From: Diadema setosum
Lineage: Eukaryota; Echinodermata; Echinoidea; Diadematoida; Diadematidae
Reading direction: 5' to 3'
DNA length: 64,000 nt
Assembly: GCA_033980235.1 (NCBI GenBank)
Contig: CM067072.1
Location: 17,859,047 to 17,923,046 of the forward strand
This document shows, piece after piece, positions 45,060 through 57,658 of the stretch (within the stretch, counting starts at the first letter, position 1; each line of letters begins with the position of its first letter). The notes beneath the pieces are model-generated. The model did no database searches, was not told the DNA's origin, and was given only the letters and a program-made list of their open reading frames with translations. A program made the translations under genes and the position numbers.

Positions 45060-45215
45060 TAGGAAAAAATCCCAAATTTCACCAAAAGTGTGCACCAGAT
45101 CGCTGAATTTGAGGTCTGAAAATGCCAAATTTTCCTCGTGTGGGAGGGGGATACCCCCCTCCCACACCCTCCCCCCGCTAGGCCGCTCCGCTCCCTCACA
45201 CAGATATTCAAACTC
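45060..45215. repeat. Fragment of the 13.6-16 kb hAT-like family
   Basis: GTGTGCACCAGATCGCTGAA and the following GGGAGGGGG/CCCCCTCCC hairpin match 13780-13860 and 14425-14500. No ends are visible. Confidence 0.6.
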
Positions 45216-45403
45216 AAAGTCCCTCCCCTACCCCCATCATTAAAACGGAACGATGCCTCTGTGATGATTGCTTTACTGACTTAAATCAAGAAAATTGAAA
45301 AATACAATTTATTAATAGCTACAGGAAACTATCTACTACGTTATTCAAGAAATGGATATCCTTATTAGCATTTTATTGAATTTATTTGGGTATTATTCAG
45401 GGC

Positions 45404-45790
45404 TGCGCTACGTTTTTGAAAGGGGGGGGGGGGGGGGCAAAATCGCCTGTCAGTCAAGAAGAAAGAACATCAAAAGACAAAAACAACAAAAAAGTCTTCA
45501 TAATTTTAAGGTCTGACTGACAAGGAAAAACAAAAAAACAAAAACAAGAACAAAAAGTCGTCATATTTTTGCTGCCACTTCCCTCCCACTTTGCATGGAA
45601 AAGAGTGGGACATTTGATCCCTGTAAAGTGTGTGTGTGTGTGTGTGTGGGGGGGGGGGGGGGCAAGCTTCCCCCCCCCCCCCCCCCCCCCCCGCGGGCTG
45701 CGCCGGTCCGGTTATGGGCTTGTAATCGTGGTGATGGTGACTATCGCCAGTCATCCCCCCACTCCTCAGTACGGATTTACGCCGTTGTCA
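45404..45790. repeat. Poly-G/poly-C repeat fragment
   Basis: Two G runs (45421-45437 and about 45649-45662), a (GT)n tract and a long C run (about 45670-45692), ending in ATTTACGCCGTTG near 45786. It is probably another poly-G hAT-like piece. ORFs through it are driven by the homopolymers. Confidence 0.4.
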
Positions 45791-45999
45791 TAAACACAAT
45801 ATATTAAATATAAGTTGAGCATGAGTTAATAGTTACATGACATACTTGGCAATATTCTTTGGCATTTTGCAACACATTCAACAATGTATAACTGTAGAAG
45901 AGTGTATAGTGAGTATATGTAGCATACAAACATATCATACAATAAAAATTATCAAACATATATCATAAATAAACTAAATAATATAATTACCTGCTATTT

Positions 46000-46090
46000 T
46001 CACCGCTAGCGGTTTGCATTGAGTTTGCATTAGTTTGCGTTAGTTTGCATCAGTTACAGTATTGCATTAGTTTGCGTCAATTAGTAGGAC
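46000..46090 (-). repeat. Inverted copy of the ATGCAAAC repeat
   Basis: TTTGCATTGAGTTTGCATTAG and neighbours are the complement of the words near 6283-6334 and 8395-8440. TTTTCACCGCTAGCG matches CGCTAGCGGTGAAAA at 8442-8457. Confidence 0.55.
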
Positions 46091-46106
46091 CGATCGGTGG
46101 CTGCGT

Positions 46107-46623
46107 TAGCCTTTTGTCAAGGCCCTCTCGCTGTAATGGGCGAGCGAAGCGAGCCCAGCCGAGCGCGCCAGCGCGAGGGCCTTTTGAGATCTGCTGCACA
46201 TATTATTATTCATGACACGTGAACCCTTCTGAATACTCATTTTAATGGCTTCCGGTCAACCAATGGAATGGCGCGCTCCCCGCATCCTCAGCCTTGGTGT
46301 TGTCATGCCTGTTCGCATGCATCACTGACCACCCGAAGAGGTCTGCCACGGAACTCTACACACTCTGTGTGTAGAGTTCTGTGAGAGTGTGTAGAGTTCT
46401 GTGAGGTCTGCGGCAGCGGCGTGCATTCGCTCTATTCAAATCGGGTTCGAGCAGACAGACACGCTGATTGGACCCCGACTTTTGCTCCCGAAATCGGGGA
46501 GCAAAAGTCGGTAATTCAAAGGGCTAACAAAAGGATGCGAAGCAGATCTCAAAAGGCCCTCGCGCAACCCCACTCAGCTGGGCTCTCTTCACCATACAGC
46601 GAGAGGGCCTTGACAAAAGGCTA
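46107..46623. mobile_element. MULE-like foldback element, 517 bp, 9 bp TSD
   Basis: TAGCCTTTTGTCAAGGCCCT is mirrored at the right end; the inverted arms are about 85 bp with an inner gap. TGGCTGCGT flanks both sides exactly (46098-46106 and 46624-46632). Long TIRs with a 9 bp TSD are the Mutator pattern. The centre holds a perfect hairpin CCGACTTTTGCTCCC/GGGGAGCAAAAGTCGG and a CTCTACACAC repeat. Its right edge is 161 bp before the BRIX1 start codon. Confidence 0.8.
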
Positions 46624-46784
46624 TGGCTGCGTAGGTACGAGGTTGGCTCTAGAGCGTGCACGTGCATGCATGCTCAATGCACGTAACATAACAGCGGCCG
46701 TATACAACACCACGTGTAGTTATAGTAGGGAGTAAATCCTTCTTGCAAGTTTGAGTCGTTGGAGGAGCACCAAACAGAAAAGAA
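46624..46784 (+). promoter_or_regulatory. BRIX1 proximal promoter and 5' UTR region
   Basis: The 161 bp between the foldback element and the BRIX1 ATG include a CACGTG E-box (46711-46716) and alternating GTGCACGTGCATGC. There is no clear TATA box. The transcription start cannot be placed from sequence. The proximity makes the transposon a likely part of the promoter region. Confidence 0.4.
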
Positions 46785-46895
46785 ATGGGGAAAAGGAAAT
46801 ACTTGCAACAAATTTTGGAGAACAAAAGGAAAAAGGAAGCGGATTCTGAAGGAAATGAACCCTGTGAGGGTGACATCTCGAATAAGAAAGTTCCG
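46785..46895 (+). CDS. BRIX1: BRIX1 coding exon 1
   Basis: Residues 1-37, lysine-rich. ATG at 46785 in context GAAATGG; donor CCG|GTAAAA, phase 0. It is the least conserved part and its choice rests on the exact phase match with exon 2. Confidence 0.75.
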
Positions 46896-49800
46896 GTAAA
46901 ACGCTTTGCTGATATTTTTCCTTTGTAGTGTAGGCAGATAGACGGACGTTATTTGATTTTTAGCTAGTCCCATAGGCTGATAATGATGTTGGTGAGGGGG
47001 TTTGCCATAGCGTGGCATAGCATAACCTGCTAGTTTACTAACCCCGGCGCGCGGGGCCGCGGGGCGCTGTAGCTGTAGCCAGTAACAGCGCCCCGAAGAC
47101 TTGTATGCAATTTTCGGGGGAATAGTGAAGTAATCGAGTGCACTGCGATGCTTGCAATTCAGTAATCGCAGTAATCAACCCATTGTTATGTTGTTCAAAA
47201 CGACACTTGGAATTGCAGCGAAAAGCCACATGTTGCAATTGTTGAATATTGTAAATCTACTAACGTTAAATGTAACGTCGTCGTTAGGCAACTAGACTGT
47301 CTATGTATCACTCACCATTTACTTCCAAAAACAAGATTAATCGTTATCATCTTTGAGACCATCTCCGCGAGATGCGAATCGCCATTTTGAACATATCACA
47401 TAAATAAAATGATCTGTGCATGCGTAAATGAATATATTCATTTCAGTTCTCAGCAAGCCATCCTGTTTTTTTTTTCCATACGCATACATTGTGTATTATA
47501 ATATGTGCTATGTTTTATCCATACCCGATCGACAGCAAGGCTGTTGGCGCATGCGCTGTGTAAGTTGTACTACGATACGAAGTGCGGAAGGACTAAAACC
47601 TCGGATAAAATCTTTCACTGGACTGGGCTCTTAAAACAGATCGTATTGTAAATTGATTTCGGCGGCTCTGATTGTAACTACGTAAGTGTATCTTATCTAA
47701 CAGTACGACTATGATTTTCGGTGTAAAACCCTGTATGTTGGTCTCTGGTCACCAAAATGCTAAGCCATATCACGGGTTAAGGGCTTCCATGCGACCCCTA
47801 CTCGGTACATGTTGGGGTCGCTGCTGCGGTTTCTAGTTTACTAGCCCGACCAGACGCCATGCGAAGCTCAATACAGCAACTGGGCTGTGTATAGTTACGA
47901 GAATACTAGTAGGGTAATCTAGTGGATAGTAAACAGTAGATCTAGGGCCTATAGCATTGCCATTTGAGACACATCTGAGGATCTGATCAGCAGAAACAAT
48001 TGAGACATTACAACTACAACTTTACAAGTCAATAGACCATGTAGACTACTGTATTGACTATGATATAGAACCTATAGTCTATATGCAGAGAGATTTTAGG
48101 CAATGAGGTGTTTTTTATTTGATGCTCACTAACATTTAAGATTGCATGTTCTTACAGGCCAGGTCAAAAAGAAAGAATCAGCTTTGATTTAACCTGCTAC
48201 CTCGGGACATACAGTATTGCAGTTATATGGTTTCTAATATGCCTTGGGGCTGTTGGGCAGAGGGACAGTACAGAATAAATTGCAGTCATTGTTTAGTAAA
48301 TTTAGTGACATGATGAACTTGGAACAAATACCCAATTATGCCTCACATTTGTTTTGTTCTCTCTGGCCTTGGCAATAAACTCATGAATGATGTTGTTTCT
48401 TTCAGGCAAAATGGACCAACAAGGAGAGGGTATTGGTATTTGCTTCAAGGGGGGTGTCATACAGGGGGCGACATCTGATGAATGACCTCCGAACACTAAT
48501 GCCACATTCAAGAGCAGGTAGGTGGACTACATGTGTACTCATTGTATGTTACTTGTAAGTAACCTTTATTTCCACTCCTACTACCTCCAACTTCTAATTT
48601 CCACCTCTACCACTTCTAATTTCCACCTCTACCACCAAACCTTAACAACTGAACAGTTGTATCACCTCTACCACCAAACCCTAACAACTGAACAGTTGAA
48701 TACTACCTACAGTCTCCTGTAGCACCATGCTGATGCAGAACTTTGGGTCTGGTGTAAATGTATTTATGCAAGTGTCATGATTGCAATGTACAAAATATGT
48801 AAGCTACCATATTAATACAAATAGCATTTTCTTAAACATTTGTTTTGTCTGCCAGTGCTTGTTTTGATTTCTATGATTCCATTTGTAACTTGTGTACACA
48901 AGTGTGATCTTGATATATCACTGGTTGTGAAAGCAGCTGAAACATGCTAGTACAGCATTAATTAGCCCTTTGACTGGTGTGAGTTGGGAAAGGAGCTCTG
49001 CGCATGTGATAAAGCTTGCCAACCAACCAACCCAAGTCACATCTTTCATCCAGGGGTATTTTCAAAGATTTCTTTGTCATCGTGTTACAAGCATATTGCA
49101 GCAATCAGTGGTAACCCATGTCTGTACTGACTCTTTTTTAGGCCAAAATCAATCTGGGGTAAAGAGTAGTAATAAATGAAATGAGTGCTTTGATTACATT
49201 ACATCATATGTGGGCAAAGACATAGGCTAGGCAACCACATTATGCTACTGTGCTAACTTGGAGCACATTTTTGACAGGGCTGTATAATGGTGCTTTGCAT
49301 ATTGGCATTATGTGCCTCAAATTGGTCATGTTTACTAGATGACCTAGAATCAATTTGCCCATATCATAAGATATGATTGACTTTTTAATATATTAAGTTT
49401 TATGTGTAAAGAGTGCTCACATATCATAGCATTTAGGAATCACTTTGCTACCCTTCTCATTTCATGTACAGATACAATTGATTCTTTTGTTTTTTACAGA
49501 TTCCAAGATGGATAGGAAAGACAATTTCTTTCTTATAAATGAGGTAAGTGAAGTTGCTATAGCTTCTCTTTCTTTCTCTGTAATCTCATGAGTAGCCCTT
49601 TATAAACTGATATAATGAAAATGAATGAGACAATGCTAACTGTCATCTTGACATAGCTCTGATAACAACAGAAGACTGATCATGATATGATTGGCACCAA
49701 CTTCTGCAGCACAAGTACAATGTGTAATTGTCTATTAGAGTCTCAAAGATGTCTCTTGTTATAAAGGGTGAAACAAGGGTTTGAGTTTTCTTCTGTAGTC

Positions 49801-52800
49801 CTTTTGATTCAGACACAACTTGTGCAGAATTCAGTATTAGTCCTTAAGTCTGTTCCACAATGTTTGAGGTGTAGTTTTTTTTTTTCTGTATGTGTAAATG
49901 TTACAGTTGTGCAGTCATTATATTAAAAAAAATGTTTTCTTTGTCCTTTCTCTGTTCTCTCTCTCTCTCTCTCTTTACTGTGAGTAGCATAGTTCTGCTC
50001 AACTTTAGGGTCAACACTTCAGCAGTAATAGTCCTCTAAACTCAGACACATAGACAAATTAAACATCTTTTAGATGACGGCTATGAGCCCCCTGCCTGTG
50101 GTATGCTCTCGTATTCTTTCAAAAGGCTTTTTAATGTCTCTACTGCAATAGATCTGTGAGATGAGGAACTGCAATAAGTGCATCTTCTTTGAAGCAAGGA
50201 AGAAGATGGACCTGTATCTCTGGTAAGTTATATTGTTCATCATTTTTGAAAGTGAGATGGGGCCTACTGCAGGATACCTTTAAGCCTTACTATTATTAGT
50301 TATTATTATTTCAGGCAAGCAAAAACTTCATCAGTGATATAAACAGAGTATCTTGCATTTGCTGTACCCTGTGACTACAAGGGAGTTTTAGCCTTGCCTT
50401 TACAATTTGAATGAGCGTTGACTATCAGGATGTAGTGATGGTGTGTACCTCGGCACAGCACTGTGAGAGTTCATGTATCGTTGGTCCTATGAACAATGTG
50501 GTATGCTTTGCCTAATGTTGACGAACAGCTTTATGCTAATGTACAAATACAGCTGTATTCTTCATTGCTTTCTTTTCTTTGGATAGGTTAAATACTGTAA
50601 GATTTTATACATGCGAGGAGTTGATATATTATCATGATCAGGCATAGATTTAATACTAATCTCATGAGAGAAATTGTTTCTGTAAGGTAGCAAAATAGAG
50701 AAAGGCTTGATTCATCCCATTGAATAGCATTTATTTCAGTTATGAAAGATGATGCAAGACTATTTGCCGGGGGTGTTTTTTTTTTTCCATTCAGGAAAGA
50801 AATGTCAGAGTAAATGTTGTAAACACTAGTGTATTGGTGCTTGCCATCTCTCATCCTCTTTGTATTATGTTACAATGAAGTGATCCTTCATGTTTCTTTC
50901 AAACAGGTTTGCAAATATACCACATGGACCATCAGCAAAGTTTCTGGTAGAAAACAGTAAGTTTCATTAATTTTGTCTATACTTCTTTGATTCCTGCCAA
51001 GGAAACTCTGATCATAGTAATTATCACTTAATGTGCTACTGTCTTTTGTTGACCTTCACCTGCAAATTTCATAGAATTGTTATATGTATACTTTCATAAA
51101 TTTCATTCTCCCCTATATGTAGATTTTCCCTTGCTCTCTGTTCAAAGTCCATGTAAGATTTTCAAAGGCATTTGTGAATTTCATTGGCAGTAGATTTCCT
51201 TAAGTGTTTTCCCCCTTTCTGAGAATTCAACCCGTTGAGGACGAGTCCACAGTATACTTGGGCAGGTGTCTATGGAAAATGCGTGTTACAGCGAATTCAA
51301 CGGGGTAAAGTACTCACTGTTTTTACTGTTCTATGCCACCACTGCTTATGTGCTTGAGGCATTGGGATTCTCTGGTTGGGCATTTGTTCATTTGTCCAGC
51401 CATCAGGCCTTTCTGATTTTAAGAAGAAAGAAAAAGTCACTTACGCTTGCCATCAGCAGAACCATATGATATTGAAAACCAGGCAATGTCAATGCTTTGG
51501 CCAGCGTTGACTACAACTTCAGCCGTTCAGCTTGCTGCACAGGGTATGAAAGATCAAGGAGGTTTAAGAGATGGAGTTCCAACTGGCTGTAATTATTCAA
51601 ACAGTTGTCACTTTTCTATGTACAAAAAGAATTCCACAATGTACAAAAGAATTCCACAGGTGCACCTGTGCCTTTGGTGGCGGGGTGTGATGCCGCTGTC
51701 TTGCTGAGCGATCTGAAGATTCATTGTGAATGTTAACTTAATGTTGGTTATATTTTGCTTGTTTATCTATTAAATGAAACGAAATCTCACTTAGTGATAA
51801 AACTCATCAAACAAAGGTCAATCCCTTCAAGAAATATGCGCAAAAGTGTAAATCAGAGCTGTATCATGTGAAAGTGTTTAAAACTGTACCCTCCCGGAAA
51901 GCTGGTTTTATCACTTTTCCACTTAATTCCTCCAAATGAAACTGATATGGAATAATCTTCGAGTATAATTCTATATAAATAGATATATCAGATTAGTGGC
52001 CGGGCACGGCCAGTCGAGTAATTTTCATTTTCATTTCATCATTTTTTGCGCAATTTCTATTCGCGCATCCCCGTGTCTTTACCATTATATACCACCTATC
52101 TTTTATAAGTAGGGATGGCGAAAAGTAATTACCATCACAAAGACATATTTTCGTTAGAAAGTGGCTGATGATTATGCAATGAGACATGAGTCAATTGTCT
52201 TCCTATCTGCGCGGCAGATCCAGTTTGCCACATGCTTCAAATACTTCCGAGTGGCGGCATCGAACGTGACTTCAAAGGAAATACGACAGTTGTGACTCCA
52301 TTCTCTTGAACCTCCTTGGAAAGATGAAGTGATGTGTGAATGATGCTCTTTCCTCATCCAAAGAGCTTTCCAATGTCCTACACTTTTCTCTCTTCTCGCC
52401 CCCTTGCATATAGTTCACACCATGGCAGAACTGAAGCTGACAGGAAACTGTCTGAAGGGGTCACGACCCCTTCTCTCCTTTGATCCAAAGTTTGATGAGA
52501 CAGCTCATCACAGACTCTTGAAGGAGCTCTTCACACAGGTTGGTGATGCTTTACTCACAATAATATAGAAGTAGCAAGTGTTTTACAGAACATAAAGAGA
52601 TCACATTTATGATAATTACTTAGTTATCAATACACCATAGTCCTTGAATTGCCTTTTTCTTCAATTTTGTGAAAATTTAGAAAGAAATATGTATGTTTTG
52701 AATTAGATCAATTTACCTACAGTATGTATTTATGTACACATATGTATTCATTTTTGTACCCAAAGGGATACACTTACAATGTATCTTAACAGATGTGACT

Positions 52801-55800
52801 GCTTTTATTGTCGAGCCCACCGGAGGTGAGGGGAGACAAAGGGATCGCCTGTGGCGTCTGTCCGTCGTCCGTCCGTCCGTCGTCTGTCCGTAACGCTACA
52901 AAAACTTCAATAACTCTTTACTATGGGCTTCAATTGCAATCAAACTTCGAGGGAAGAGGGGTCATACAAAGTTTCACATTTTACCATTTATGAAGGTCAC
53001 CTCAAGGTCAAAGCTCACAGGCAGGGGTCAATTAACTTTAGGGCCCAATGTTAAGTTTTTATGGCGCGTTTCTATTATGGGTCATAACTTTTGATCCATA
53101 ACTCCATTTGTGACCAAACTTGGATGGTAGATGTCCCTTGGGGAGTAGATGGTCACCACAAGGTCAATGGTCACAAGCATTGGTCAACGAACTTTTAGAG
53201 CCCAATGTTAAGTTTTTATGGCGCATTTCTATTATGGGTCATAACTTTTGATCCATAACTCCATTTGTACTAAACTTGGATGGTAGATGTCCCTTGGGGA
53301 GTGGATGGTCACAAGGTCAGTGGTCACAAGCATGGGTCAACGAACTTTTAGAGCCCAATGTTAAGTTTTTATGGCGCGTTTCTATTATGGGTCATAACTT
53401 TTGATCCATAGGTCCATTTGTGACTAAACTTGGATGTTAGATGTCCCTTGGGGAGTGGATGGTCACCACAAGGTCAAAGGTCACAGGCAGGGGTCAACAA
53501 ACTTTAGGGCCCAATGTTAAGTTTATATGGCACGTTTCTTTTTTGCCATAAATTTTTACCCTTTTATATCTCTTTTTATGCCTCCGCCACGAAGTGGTGC
53601 CGGAGACATGTTTTCGGGTTGTCCGTCTGTCCGTTACATTCGCATTCGTTTATGTGATAACTTGAATAATATTGACTGGAATTTTACCAAACTTGGTCCA
53701 AGTATAAAGTATGATGGGGCAATTACTTGATTAGATTTTGGGTGAAATCGGCCAAAGGCCAAAGGTCAAGGTCAAATCATGAAATTGTATCTTTTTACGC
53801 GATAACTCGAAACTGGATCAAGCAAATTTCACCAAACTTTGTCCGAGGATGGTGTATGGTGGGGCAATTACTTGATTGATTTTTGAGTGAAATCGGACAG
53901 AGGTCAAAGGTCAAAGATCAAGGTCAAATCCTAAAATTTATCTGTTTATGTGATAACTCAAAACTGGATGGAGCAGCTTTCCCCAAACTTGGTCCAAGGA
54001 TGATGTATGATGAGGCAATTAGTTGAGTAGATTTTAGTGACATCTGCAAGCGGTCAAAGGTCAAAAGGTTAAGGTCAAATGCTAAAAATGTTGCTATTTC
54101 CCCCATATCCATGCCATGCCCAAAGGTATTTTCTTGAAACTTAGTGTAGACATGTACTACTGCATTAAGATTCTCCAGAGAGAGTTTCCATGTCATAAGG
54201 TCAAAGGTCAAAAGGTCAAAGGTTAGGTGAAAATGTTACAATTTCACTTTTCTCGCAAATGGTTCAATGTATCTTCATGGAACTTGGTACATACGCATGT
54301 ACTGACTGACAGGGAATATCTAAGGAATTTAGGGGTCATGGATCAATAGTCAGGGGGTTCAAAGGTCAAGGTCAACTCAATATTTTACTATTTTCCTCAT
54401 ATACTAGTATATACCTATATGCAGTGCTTGCATTATTATTTTTAAAATTCAATATACAGTATGTGCATGTATTACCTAATGGAGATTCTCTTGGAAATTT
54501 CCTGCCAGAAGGTCAAAGGTTAAGGGTCAAGGCAAGGTTTAAATGCAAAAAAAAAAAAATCAATTTTGCACTGATATTACACTCTTTCTTCATACCTTTA
54601 AAATTACTCAATGCATAAACTTATAAAAGGGTCAGTCAGAAGTTAACCCTATCTGTGTCACGGGCCGATTAAATCGGCCCAAAACCTGCCATGTAAATGC
54701 TTGGGCCGATTAAATCGGCCCTATTTTGATTGACAGATTACTTCAAAGGCTATGACACTACCACTCTGTAAACTCATTTGTGATTGGCTGACAGTGTAAG
54801 GAAACGATATCCAGTGTGCAAAAAAAGCTTCCCCACCTTCAACCAATCAGGAAAGCCTTCTCAAAGTCAAAAGAATTGTGGTGGCCCCGCCCATGTTTAT
54901 TTGCATTCAGACTGCAATGTATTGTGTACAGTTTTGCTATAGGTTTCTCGTGTGGAGAACTTACACGAATCTGTATATGTGGGACTGTAATAAGATCGCC
55001 GTGTGCAATGAAAAGATCGTACACATGGGTCAATTTTCATCCATTTTATCTAAGTCAATATAGTAAAATATGAAGTGAAAACATTCAGGATAGGGATTTC
55101 AACATCTTTGAATTCTGTGAAGGGGTATGGTTTTCGTGATATCGGCCTCATAAATGAACTGTAGAATAAATGAACACTGCACATTCAGTGCAGCAGTTGT
55201 AGCTGTTTACTCAGCACTACCAGCGGTGCAATGGGTCTCTAGTTAGCCGGGGCTAGCGGGGCAGGGTGCTAGGAGCAATAAGGGTACAGTAGCCTCCTAC
55301 CCGCAGCTGGACAGTCTCGGTCTCGAAGCTTAGAAGCTGAGGTATGTTTGACTGTTGATCATTATTATCTAATAAACCGTTACTTTATGAAACTTATGTT
55401 CAATGTAGGTTTATCATAAACAAATGACTACATTGATGGTTCAATTCTGTTCAATGAGGAGAGTGCAAAGGAGTCTAGCATACTCGACAGGAATGGACAC
55501 TCTGAAGACTGAATATTTTCAGTGACAATTTTTACACTTAGATTATCTTACCATAATGGCAATATTATAGGACAGGAATAATCTAAACTACAAGTAAAAG
55601 TCGTATAATCAATTGATATTTTCATCCTGACTAGATGTTAGCATGCTTTATCTACTTTCATGCCAACATTTCATTCAAAACCAGAAATTGTGCGAAGTGT
55701 GTAAAATGTAGGTTGTACTTGCCACACACTTTTGTTCATAAAATGAAAAGTACTAATGCTACTGACAAAATAATCACATCATCTGAAAGCTGAATAAATT

Positions 55801-57626
55801 CTCTACAACATTTGTATAGACCTTTTTGGGGTATAAGAGCATATTGTGTGAGAAAATGAGGTGGTAACATGTACAAGTAAGTCTGCAAAGATAATTATGC
55901 GGCATAAGAGGGCGTCCTACTTAAAATGCGAGGGCGCCCTCACTCAGATTATTATGTAATATGAAAGTATAGACCATAAGCTTTCAAATGATGTATAACA
56001 TGACACATTAATGTCAATAATAACAATCAGAACTGGCCAACAACAATCCCATGTCTCCGCACTGCAAAATGTCTGAACATTCTGGCTTCGTCTATGTGAC
56101 AGAGATAGGGTTAAGTAAAAATCCTCAATTCCCCAAATACATGTACCTGAACTCTTTAATAGACAATTATAGCAAACCTAGTTCAAGGAAAGTGAACATT
56201 CAAGATATTTCTGACAAACCTGTCATTTCAATATTTTGCCAGTTATGTGAAAATGTCATCACACATTGTGAAGACATTATACTATACACCTATTGGGAGA
56301 ATCATGCATTATGGCGGAGGCATCCGTTGCCATAGCGACATTTCTCGTTATCTCTTATATCTCTCTTTTTTAATGTGTTATATCCTATTCGCTTACAATT
56401 TCTTGTACGCGAATGGGCGAGAAACATTATGGCACTTGCCTTGTTATCTGTTCTGTTCATCTAGATATTGCATTCCCACCATGCAAAAAAATGAAGGGGT
56501 GTACAGTTTTATGTAAGAGTCAGTGTAGGGCTAGTTGGTTGCTCTGTGTTTTGTTACAAAAATCTTGTAGAACAAACTACTTTGGCAGCTTATTTTCAGT
56601 TACTTACAAGATTGAACTTGGTTTTATAAAATGACATTGCGGTATAGATTTGGCAAAATATATTTTCCATCAAAGTTAGACATGATGTTTGCCATGTCAA
56701 CCATGATTTGTTGCTTTAAATCTTATTGATCAATTTACTCCCAACTTTTTTTCTCTTTTGTTTCTATTTTTAGCAGTTGAGATTGAACGTAATACACACC
56801 GAGTGGGTGGTGGAAGACATACTTTTCATGTGTGTAGTGCAAGGCATTGTCATATCAGCAATACTAGTTGTTCTTCATATAGTGTACAATGTGATATGAT
56901 GATGCTGGTGGTTCATTAATCATCATCAATGATATTTCTAGTTCAATCTGCAGTAGATATTTGTATACAAAGAGACAATCTTGATGGAGGTGACAGCTTC
57001 ATGTAGATTAGATGACAATAAATGGGGGCTTCGTGTTTCTCTTGTTGCAGATTTTCAGCACACCTCACCTACACCCAAAGAGCCAACCCTTCACTGACAA
57101 TGTGTACACCTTCACCATTCTAGACAACAGAATATGGTTTAGAAATTACCAGGTAAGTATGGGACAGCTCATGCTGAAGTATTCCTTTTTTTCATCATGC
57201 CACTCTAAGTTAGTAAGAGTTCTGGTTGAATCATAGCAGATATGATAAAGCATTCATGTTGCATCACATCAAAAGCTTTGATATGTGATGATGAAGACAG
57301 CCAAAAAAAAAAACACATTCAATCACAATAAATCTGTTTAGGTTTTTCCCGCAGAAGTCTTGATTCCACAATGGATTCATCTATCATCTTTCATCAGAAG
57401 ATTTCTAAGGTAATTGGGAATGGTACTTTTGTCATTGCTTTTGTCATGCATGACTGCATACCAACATTGATACACACATAGCTGAATAGATCAAAAGATT
57501 TGAGTTTTGTAAGGCAATGCTTTTTAAAACTGGTGCAGGTCCAACGGTCCCTGACAAGGAAAAATAACTGTCCAGCCAGTAACTTTTTAGGAATTGCCAA
57601 ATTTACTTGTTGACATGACCGGTAAA

Positions 57627-57658
<32 letters not shown>

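Noticed and set aside
46421..46735. 104-codon ORF upstream of BRIX1
   Set aside because: Runs through the foldback element and across its TSD; no conservation signal.
51266..51707. Possible extra BRIX1 exon in intron 5
   Set aside because: The BRIX1 frame is complete without it, exons 5 and 6 join in phase, and much of the ORF lies in the TIR element.
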